Below are positions 1-5,243 of a stretch of 5,243 bases of DNA, in pieces. The first letter of the stretch is position 1; each line of letters begins with the position of its first letter. The notes under the pieces were generated by a model. It was not told the origin of the DNA. It worked only from the letters and a program-made list of their open reading frames with translations, and did not search any database. The stretch comes from Victivallales bacterium (GTDB taxonomy: Bacteria > Verrucomicrobiota > Lentisphaeria > Oligosphaerales > Oligosphaeraceae), in assembly GCA_017963875.1 (NCBI GenBank), contig JAGCTA010000048.1:1-5243 (forward strand), given 5' to 3'. The translations under genes were made by a program, and so were the position numbers.

Positions 1-25
1 CAAGGAGAATTATTTTCAAGAAGTT

Positions 26-1276
26 TTAGTTTTTGAATGCCTCCTCGCAGATTTCATCGAGGCAGTACTTGCCGCGGACGACATCCGTGCGGTTGATCCA
101 GCGACCATCAGTGAAATCAGGGATTGCGACGGGGAGGCTGCCCATGGCGACAGACTCTTCGCTCAATGCGGTGATTGCCATCCATGATGCCGTGTCATAT
201 ACATCAATTGGCGTCCGCGTACCGTTTTTGACAGCCTCGATAAACGCTCGGAGAACCAACCAGTCCATGCCGCCATGCCCGCCTTTTACTCCGCCACTTT
301 GGAATTCCTTCCAGAGCGGATGCTCGAATTGGCTGACAATTTCCTCGTAGGGTTGCCAGAATTCAGTCCATGAGCCGCTTTCCTTTGAAATGCCTTCAAT
401 GAAGAACGCATGCTTGTCCTCTGACCAGATTCCCTTTGTCCCTTGCAGTAGATTCGCACGGGAGTATGGACGGGGCAGGGACGTGTCATGTGTGAGCGTA
501 ATGGTTTCGCCATGGGCACATTTAATCATCGTCGTGACGACATCGCCAAGGGCAAACGCACGGTGTGTGATGTCATAGTCGGGTGGGCAATTCTTTTCCA
601 TCCAATGATTCAGTCCAACGGATTTGGAAGCCATGCTGGTCAGCATGAGCATTCTGTTTCCACGGTTGATGTTCAGGTATTTTGAGATTGGACCGAGGTC
701 ATGTGTTGGATAGACGTCACCGTTGCGGTGGGAATAGTTGTCGAGGCGGTAGTGGCGGTTTTCGCGCCCTTGGCAGACTTCTTTCCGAAGGTCATGCCGA
801 TAGCCGCCTTCTGCATGGACGCATTCACCGAAAAGGCCTTTCTTGACCATGTTGAGGACAAGCATCTCGTCACGGCCGTAGCAGCAGTTTTCCAAGAGCA
901 TGCACGGTTTGCCCGTGCGCTCCGATGTTCGCACAAGATCCCAGCATTGCTGGACGGACGTCGCGCCGCCGACCTCCGTTGCCACATAGCATCCCGCCTC
1001 CATGGCATCAAGCATGATACGTCCGTGGCTTGTCCAGGAAGACGGTGTAAAAACAGCATCCAGATTCTTGATTTCCAGTAATCTTCGATAATCTGTCGTC
1101 ACCATCGGTGCTTTCTTTGAATGTTCTGCGACGTTTTTGCCACCAGCGGCCGCGCGGTCTTCATAGACATCGCAGATTCCGACGATATTCACGTCAGGCA
1201 TTTCCAGTAGCAGATTGACCATGCCAGGTGAACGGTGGCCATATCCGACGACTGCCATATTGATTTTGCGTTTCAT
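26..1276 (-). CDS. Gfo/Idh/MocA-family protein of the GH109 type (NAD-dependent alpha-N-acetylgalactosaminidase-like)
   Basis: This 416-residue protein has no signal peptide and is probably cytoplasmic. Residues 9-20 (VVGYGHRSPGMV) are the glycine-rich NAD-binding turn of an N-terminal Rossmann domain, and D36 is the acidic residue ending beta-2. The remainder matches GH109 rather than ordinary sugar dehydrogenases: ENCCYGR (130-136), EGGYRHDLR (156-164), GDVYPTHDLGP (186-196), NINRGNR (202-208), RPYSR (269-273), QGTKGIW (278-284), GGHGGMD (332-338) and VPDFT-like IPDFT (385-389). The lysine of the usual EKP motif is absent (EVGG, 101-104), as in GH109 proteins, which carry EVP there. From memory of the Elizabethkingia enzyme, E149, Y179, Y225, H228 and Y307 correspond here to E130, Y159, Y189, H192 and Y271, so the active site appears intact. 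GH109 enzymes hydrolyse glycosides through transient oxidation at C3 by bound NAD. The true sugar could differ from GalNAc. The ATG start is fixed by an AAAGGA site 8 bases upstream; the gene lies 23 bases after the ceramidase-like gene. Confidence 0.9.
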   Translation of the reverse strand: MKRKINMAVVGYGHRSPGMVNLLLEMPDVNIVGICDVYEDRAAAGGKNVAEHSKKAPMVTTDYRRLLEIKNLDAVFTPSSWTSHGRIMLDAMEAGCYVATEVGGATSVQQCWDLVRTSERTGKPCMLLENCCYGRDEMLVLNMVKKGLFGECVHAEGGYRHDLRKEVCQGRENRHYRLDNYSHRNGDVYPTHDLGPISKYLNINRGNRMLMLTSMASKSVGLNHWMEKNCPPDYDITHRAFALGDVVTTMIKCAHGETITLTHDTSLPRPYSRANLLQGTKGIWSEDKHAFFIEGISKESGSWTEFWQPYEEIVSQFEHPLWKEFQSGGVKGGHGGMDWLVLRAFIEAVKNGTRTPIDVYDTASWMAITALSEESVAMGSLPVAIPDFTDGRWINRTDVVRGKYCLDEICEEAFKN

Positions 1277-1284
1277 ACGAAAAT

Positions 1285-1290
1285 TCCTTT
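1285..1290 (-). promoter_or_regulatory. Shine-Dalgarno site of the GH109-like gene
   Basis: On the minus strand the sequence reads AAAGGA followed by 8 bases and then ATG at 1276. It sits inside the 23-base gap after the stop codon of the preceding gene. The motif and spacing are the same as those in front of the ceramidase-like gene, which supports both start choices and a shared transcript. Confidence 0.85.
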
Positions 1291-1299
1291 AAATATCAA

Positions 1300-2760
1300 T
1301 TATTCAAACAGTTTGTTGATTTCTTCAACCGTGATATCGGCGAGTTTGTAGCCGCCGTCATGACCGCATTGGCCGTTGATGATGAGACCGCCGTAGCCCT
1401 TGTAGCGTTCTGCATCTGGGCTGGGCAGATAACCCGCGTGGCGTGAAGCGCCTGCGGCGAGTTGTACGAGGAAATTCTGTGTCGCCTTTGAACGAGCCTT
1501 GATGTTCTGCCCATAGTATAGATACAATTCAAACGGATTGTCCGCGAAAGCGCAGTCACCGAGGCGGACGACATTCATGCGGAATGTCAGGTTCGGTTCA
1601 TCGTCCTGGTCCTCATAACGGTTGATGACCGCCTGTGCGTTTTTGATTTGAACGAAATGCATGAGTTTGTCATCATACGGTCCTGGGCGTCCAGGAATCT
1701 TTTCATTGGCATGAGTGACGGCGCAGAAGTCCTCGAACGCTTCTTTCTCAGGCTGAATGGCAATCAGACGTGCCACTTCGGCTTTCGCTTTTACATATTC
1801 CTCGTATGATGCGCGGCGGCGGGGCAAGGAGACGTTTACGACACTGTGCTTGAACACTGGCGCATATTCCACTGGCTGGATTTCCGCATTGCGGATGGCC
1901 GTGAGCAGGCGGTTTGCGAGAACAGGAACGCCGTCCTCATGCCAGAAGTCTGGCTCCGTGGTGAAATGACGGACGAGGTCACGGGGGGACTGGCAGCCTG
2001 CGGGGCTGATTTCATAGAGCATGTGGAAGTCTGGACCGAATTCTTGCTTGAGCAGTTCACGCGTGGCTCCTGCAAAGTCGGAGGAAACCTTGTATGTGGA
2101 TTCCATGTTCTGCGACGGGCATGCGACGTTGAGGATCATGCCAGTCTTCTTGCCGTTTTCATCAACGGTGAAGAGCATTTCGACGCCTGAGTCCTCGCCT
2201 GCTTCCATGCCGATGAAATCGCGGCGCGTGGTGTCGCCGTACATTTCCGCCAGTCCGTCTGAGAAGACGGCGCGACGGCAGTGACCGATTCGTGCGTTGC
2301 CGAATCCACGGGCGATGCCGCCAGGCTTGCGCGCGTGCCAGGCGTCAACGAGATTCTTCGCCATGATCGGTGCGACGAATTCAACGTATTCCTGCTTGGA
2401 AAGCACATCAGGACGGACATTTTCCTTCGCGACAGCGGACTTGTTCGTCAGCATCTGCGCTCCAGGCGCGGAATGCGTATGGATGGCGTTCATGACAATA
2501 TGGTCTGGCTGAATCTCTGGCTCCATTTCATGCGCGAGTTTGCATACCAATTCGTGGAAAGGCTGCTGCATGCCGCCATTGTCCATGGATGCGGTGATGA
2601 ACTGCTCTCCGCCGCAGGAGAACGCGACAGCGACCGTCTTCAGTCGTGAGTGGATTTCCTTTGTCAGCCGTTCATAGTATTGTCCAGACAGAGAGATGAA
2701 TTTGTCAGTAACTGGGGTGATGTCGGCTTCGCTCCAACCGATAAGAAGTTTTTCAGCCAT
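1300..2760 (-). CDS. Neutral/alkaline non-lysosomal ceramidase-like amide hydrolase
   Basis: This 486-residue protein has the landmarks of the Ceramidase_alk N-terminal domain: the start GWSEADITP (8-16), the zinc-binding AIHTHSAPG (92-100), the SSDFAGATR segment (226-234), the nucleophile segment AGCQSPRD (254-261), NPFELYLYYG (408-417) and HAGYLPSPDA (441-450), ending in GHDGGYKLADITVEEINKLF. By recollection of the Pseudomonas aeruginosa ceramidase, S258 stands for nucleophile Ser274, H94 or H96 for His97, E411 for Glu411 and Y444 for Tyr448. The second zinc histidine appears to be replaced by C214 in NVACPSQ. Unlike secreted ceramidases (roughly 650 residues) it has no signal peptide and no C-terminal immunoglobulin-like domain, so it is probably a cytoplasmic amidase acting on an N-acylated compound other than free ceramide. 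Many PVC-group genomes carry such short relatives, none of which I can name with a known substrate. The ATG start is supported by AAAGGA 8 bases upstream. Family confidence is high; substrate is unknown. Confidence 0.88.
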   Translation of the reverse strand: MAEKLLIGWSEADITPVTDKFISLSGQYYERLTKEIHSRLKTVAVAFSCGGEQFITASMDNGGMQQPFHELVCKLAHEMEPEIQPDHIVMNAIHTHSAPGAQMLTNKSAVAKENVRPDVLSKQEYVEFVAPIMAKNLVDAWHARKPGGIARGFGNARIGHCRRAVFSDGLAEMYGDTTRRDFIGMEAGEDSGVEMLFTVDENGKKTGMILNVACPSQNMESTYKVSSDFAGATRELLKQEFGPDFHMLYEISPAGCQSPRDLVRHFTTEPDFWHEDGVPVLANRLLTAIRNAEIQPVEYAPVFKHSVVNVSLPRRRASYEEYVKAKAEVARLIAIQPEKEAFEDFCAVTHANEKIPGRPGPYDDKLMHFVQIKNAQAVINRYEDQDDEPNLTFRMNVVRLGDCAFADNPFELYLYYGQNIKARSKATQNFLVQLAAGASRHAGYLPSPDAERYKGYGGLIINGQCGHDGGYKLADITVEEINKLFE

Positions 2761-2768
2761 GGATTTTT

Positions 2769-2774
2769 TCCTTT
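2769..2774 (-). promoter_or_regulatory. Shine-Dalgarno site of the ceramidase-like gene
   Basis: The minus strand reads AAAGGA, then 8 bases, then ATG at 2760. The site is embedded in an A-rich, probably unstructured leader (about 2761-2790), which should favour ribosome access. It decides the ATG at 2760 as the start. Confidence 0.85.
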
Positions 2775-2797
2775 TTTTGTGTTTGTTAAGAAAGTCT

Positions 2798-2811
2798 GCA
2801 GGGGAACCTGC
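2798..2811 (-). repeat. Small perfect inverted repeat in the leader of the ceramidase-like gene
   Basis: The minus strand reads GCAGG-TTCC-CCTGC, a 5-base-pair GC-rich stem with a 4-base loop, 37 bases before the ATG at 2760. It is followed by ACTTTCTT, not a clean T-run, so it is a poor terminator. It could stabilise the 5' end of a processed downstream mRNA. A stem this short may also be chance. Confidence 0.3.
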
Positions 2812-2819
2812 GAGGCGTT

Positions 2820-2857
2820 AAAAAACAATGAGAACCTTTTGGGAAATGCCATCTCAT
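2820..2857 (-). terminator. Terminator-like hairpin with T-run behind the DUF4838 gene
   Basis: Starting 7 bases past the DUF4838 stop codon, the minus strand shows ATGAGA (2857-2852) and its reverse complement TCTCAT (2833-2828), then TG and six Ts (2825-2820). The order of stem then T-run in the direction of transcription fits a Rho-independent terminator. The stem is weak (6 pairs, four of them A-T, with an 18-base loop that can add only a CC/GG pair), so partial read-through into the ceramidase-like gene is more likely than complete termination. Confidence 0.4.
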
Positions 2858-2864
2858 GGATTCT

Positions 2865-5162
2865 TTAAGGGGCAAGAATCCTCGTGACAATTGAGGCAGG
2901 CTTGGAGATTCCTCCTTGACCGTAATCGTTGGTTATCTTGACGATGATGGTCTGCCGAGGACGTGACCAGTCTATAACCGACGTGATATCAATGTCGAAA
3001 GACCGCTTGTAGTCGTCTGGTTCCTGCCAGACGCGCGTGCCTGCTTTCTGGCCGTTGACCCATACGTCAACGCGGTCTTCAGCAGCACCGAAATGAAGCA
3101 TGATGGCGCGTTTGCCCTTCCAATCCGCGTGGATGGCGGTTTCGGCGGCATACCATCCGATGCCATCGTAATCGGTTAGCAGTTTGCGCATTTCCGCTGA
3201 CGGGAATTCATGCTTTGCACGTGTGTTTTCCCAATAGGCATCTGTCGGTATCTGCTCCTGCCATTTCGAGATGTCCTGCTCCTTGAACCAGCCGTTCTTT
3301 TCTCCCTGGTTCAGGAAGTCGATACGGAAACGCCCGTACATAGGCAAATCGATAATCGGGGGGTCGTACTTGAACAAGTCATCTCTGTTTTTTACACAGC
3401 AGAAATCTCCGAGATTTTGTTCGTATATCGTCATGTCTGGAATTCCGTTGGAGTGGCGGAATTTCAGAAGTGCGATGGCGTCGTTCGCGGATTTTGTGGA
3501 AATGGCTTTCACCATGAGTTTGGCATGGTCGTTGTAGAGTTTCAAAAATTCGATGCGAGAGCGTTGTTCAGGGGTGAGCATTTGCTTTTTCAAGGCCTTT
3601 GCCAGGAAGACGCCAGCATCATCGAAGTCCTTGTCTGAATAATACTCGTCGGCGACGCGAATGAATGCCCTGCTGAAGTTGTTCCAATTTGAGCGGTTTG
3701 CGATTGATTCCAGGTTTGGATGAATCTTCTTGTCCCAGACATCCATCCAAAAGCGGAAATAGGCGATGACATCATCTGCGGCATCTGGGCCAGCGTAAGC
3801 ATCAGCGAAATGTCGTTCCCAATATTCAAACGGCTTGTCGGGGGCGCACATGGCGTGAAGCAGGATATAGTCATTGTGATAGCGGAAGATATCGAACTTG
3901 TCGGGTTCGCCAGGCGCATCGTAGTCAAAACTTGTCGCTCCAGCGTCATACATGAATTTGAAGACATCGAAGAAATGGCGTTCCGTGCCGTATGGGAGTC
4001 CGCATGGCATATAGTACCAATGGCGGTTGGGGCGGTACTTGAATTCTGTCATGCCTGCTGCCTTCCAGCGGTTGACGTAATCTTTCAGGGCTTCCATCTT
4101 GAAATTGGTCGGAACGATGCCCAGAACGATGCCAGGCTTCAACTTGATGTTGACGGATGGCTGTTCGGAGGCGTTGTAGGCATACATGCAGACCTTCGCG
4201 TCCGCGCGTTTTTTGCGGACTTCGTCAAGAACATTGTTTGCGAGGAAGACATATCGATCCGCGCCCATGTCATTTGTAAGGTCTTGTGATGGATGCGGAT
4301 CCAGTGCCAGACAGTTTTCACAATGGCAGGCGAACTTTGCAGGTGCGTCGTTTTCGCAGATGTTGATGTACTGTGACTTTCCGTCAAAGCGTTTGGCGAT
4401 GACTTTGGGTAGTTCGGTATTGCTTGGGCAGAGGGAGAGGATTCGCGCATCATTGGCAACCTTGGCGACGCTGTCATGTTCCGTGTCGCGGAATTTGCCG
4501 TTGCGGTTGATTGGAAAGCGCCGTCCATTGTTCATTGCGAAATATTCGGGGTGGGTGGCACCGTATGTTTCCCAGAAACGTGTGAACGCGTGTCCAAATG
4601 GCGGTGTGTTATGGTATCCCCAGCGCATGCGCTCGAACCATAGACGCACGGTGTCGTCGGATTTTGTGCTGTTGCCTGGGCGGATTTCACGGCAAAGCAA
4701 TTCAGGGCGGAAATGTCCCTCTGTTTCCTTGAGTTCGATTCTGTCACTTTGCTTGACAATGATGTCTACCTTTGTAGGCCAGCGGACGCCGACAACATCT
4801 TCGAGGAACGTATAGACTCCATGGCGTGTGCCAAGGTCCCCTTCTCCGAAGAACCAGACCGCATCGGAAGACGTTGCCATCCAGACACCTTCTTCCTCCG
4901 CCAACTGGATATCGATTCCGTCGGGTTGCTTGCCGACGTTGAATGTGCAAGATGCGGCTACGGCAGGTTGTGGATTGACTGGGACGTCTTTTCCACAAAT
5001 GAGTTTCAGATGAAGCGCCAGGTCATCGGCGACGCGCTGGTATTTTACATCGCTAATGACGACGGGATTTTGCAGTGAAAGCGTTGTGGGCTTGCCGAAA
5101 ACAACGGTTGAAGTGATTGCCAATGCCGTGGCAAGCAACGTCCTGAAGGTATTTTTGTTCAT
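2865..5162 (-). CDS. Secreted DUF4838 protein, putative GH163-like glycoside hydrolase
   Basis: This protein has 765 residues from the ATG at 5162. Residues 1-23 form a signal peptide (basic MNKNTFR, hydrophobic core 8-22, likely cut near VFG-KP), so it acts in the periplasm or outside the cell. Residues about 25-145 look like the small domain that precedes the barrel in GH20/GH67-type enzymes and end in DLGTRHGVYTFLEDVVGVRW (109-128), a DUF4838 hallmark. The barrel region about 150-480 carries GHAFTRFW (190-197), HPEYF (204-208), CPSN (245-248), a CENDAP segment with C279, C281 and C284 (269-284), DRYVFLANNVLDEV (302-315) and RYHNDYILL (427-435). Residues about 665-765 (GWYAAETAIHADWKG, VDVWVNGQKAG) form a galactose-binding-like beta-sandwich as in GH2 enzymes. 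As I recall, DUF4838 proteins include GH163 endo-beta-N-acetylglucosaminidases; E270-D272 are candidate active-site residues, unproven. An in-frame TTG at 5174 is less likely: it has no ribosome-binding site and would only lengthen the n-region. The ATG itself has just a weak GAGA 6 bases upstream. Confidence 0.88.
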   Translation of the reverse strand: MNKNTFRTLLATALAITSTVVFGKPTTLSLQNPVVISDVKYQRVADDLALHLKLICGKDVPVNPQPAVAASCTFNVGKQPDGIDIQLAEEEGVWMATSSDAVWFFGEGDLGTRHGVYTFLEDVVGVRWPTKVDIIVKQSDRIELKETEGHFRPELLCREIRPGNSTKSDDTVRLWFERMRWGYHNTPPFGHAFTRFWETYGATHPEYFAMNNGRRFPINRNGKFRDTEHDSVAKVANDARILSLCPSNTELPKVIAKRFDGKSQYINICENDAPAKFACHCENCLALDPHPSQDLTNDMGADRYVFLANNVLDEVRKKRADAKVCMYAYNASEQPSVNIKLKPGIVLGIVPTNFKMEALKDYVNRWKAAGMTEFKYRPNRHWYYMPCGLPYGTERHFFDVFKFMYDAGATSFDYDAPGEPDKFDIFRYHNDYILLHAMCAPDKPFEYWERHFADAYAGPDAADDVIAYFRFWMDVWDKKIHPNLESIANRSNWNNFSRAFIRVADEYYSDKDFDDAGVFLAKALKKQMLTPEQRSRIEFLKLYNDHAKLMVKAISTKSANDAIALLKFRHSNGIPDMTIYEQNLGDFCCVKNRDDLFKYDPPIIDLPMYGRFRIDFLNQGEKNGWFKEQDISKWQEQIPTDAYWENTRAKHEFPSAEMRKLLTDYDGIGWYAAETAIHADWKGKRAIMLHFGAAEDRVDVWVNGQKAGTRVWQEPDDYKRSFDIDITSVIDWSRPRQTIIVKITNDYGQGGISKPASIVTRILAP

Positions 5163-5243
5163 GGCAGTTCTCAAAGCGGCAATTCACGATGAATGCCTTG
5201 AGTTGCTCACGGAAGAGTTTTTGGTCAGGACGGGCCTCACGCA
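5163..5243 (-). other. Upstream region with an edge-open reading frame, no clear promoter
   Basis: I see no convincing -35/-10 pair in these 81 bases, so the promoter of the DUF4838 gene is probably beyond the right edge or the gene belongs to a longer operon. One minus-strand frame is open from the edge (5241) through the gene start to a TAG at 5053-5055. Its first part reads REARPDQKLFREQLKAF, which resembles the R-x-x-Q-x-x-FR-x-x-L stretch leading into HNH-type nuclease domains, but no HNH core follows. It could be the tail of an upstream gene, a decayed fragment, or chance. Confidence 0.25.

Noticed and set aside
1..25. AAGGAG at 2-7 on the plus strand as a ribosome-binding site, and a terminator behind the GH109-like gene
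   Set aside because: No plausible plus-strand gene starts after it, and the few self-complementary bases in this stretch would form only a very weak A/T-rich hairpin with almost no loop. The true downstream context lies beyond the left edge.
3210..3638. Plus-strand frame of 142 codons
   Set aside because: It is antisense to the C-terminal half of the DUF4838 gene and has no family motif or convincing ribosome-binding site.
3720..4815. Long plus-strand open frames (189 and 209 codons) opposite the DUF4838 gene
   Set aside because: They overlap each other and a strongly supported gene, show no recognisable domain, and have the composition expected of antisense frames opposite a codon-biased gene.
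5162..5174. Alternative TTG start of the DUF4838 gene at 5174
   Set aside because: It adds only four residues, has no Shine-Dalgarno match upstream, and the ATG at 5162 gives a cleaner signal peptide.
5161..5243. Possible divergent plus-strand gene starting with ATG at 5161 (MAVLKAAIHDECLELLTEEF...)
   Set aside because: The start falls on the CATG shared with the DUF4838 start, the only AAGG is about 10 bases away within the opposing gene, and the 27 visible residues match nothing I recognise. A divergent start with no space for a promoter is unlikely, though the edge prevents certainty.
1..5243. Mobile element, CRISPR array, tRNA or rRNA
   Set aside because: I found no terminal repeats, transposase or integrase motifs, regularly spaced repeats or structured-RNA signatures; nearly all the sequence is accounted for by three intact genes.

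Overview
The window carries three complete genes, all on the minus strand, so transcription runs from the right edge to the left. In order they are a secreted DUF4838 protein (765 aa; related to glycoside hydrolase family GH163 as I recall it), a neutral/alkaline-ceramidase-like amide hydrolase (486 aa), and a Gfo/Idh/MocA-fold protein of the GH109 type (416 aa). No RNA gene, insertion sequence, CRISPR array or integrase is visible. Every other open frame of any length lies antisense to, or out of frame within, these three genes.

The combination of moderate GC content, AAAGGA ribosome-binding sites, and a DUF4838 protein beside a ceramidase-like protein and a GH109-like oxidoreductase suggests the PVC superphylum. 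Lentisphaeria (Victivallis-like gut bacteria) would be my first guess, with Verrucomicrobia or Planctomycetes as alternatives. This is an inference from family content; there is no phylogenetic marker in the window.

Layout, right to left. Positions 5243-5163 are upstream sequence with no clear promoter and one edge-open reading frame of uncertain meaning. Positions 5162-2865 encode the DUF4838 protein, which has an N-terminal signal peptide and a C-terminal beta-sandwich-like domain. Positions 2864-2761 are a 104-base gap with a terminator-like inverted repeat plus T-run, a second small hairpin, and an A-rich leader with a good ribosome-binding site. Positions 2760-1300 encode the ceramidase-like protein. 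The next gap is only 23 bases and holds the next ribosome-binding site. Positions 1276-26 encode the GH109-like protein. The last two genes are almost certainly one transcription unit, and the first gene may be joined to them by partial read-through.

A working model, which is inference: the DUF4838 enzyme cuts a glycan outside the cytoplasm, the product is imported, and two enzymes without signal peptides finish it. One would hydrolyse an amide (the ceramidase fold, with one zinc ligand apparently changed from His to Cys), and one would use bound NAD to remove an alpha-linked N-acetylhexosamine or a related sugar (GH109 fold). This would be a compact three-gene unit for a host or dietary amino-sugar glycan or glycolipid. 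The substrate cannot be read from the sequence.
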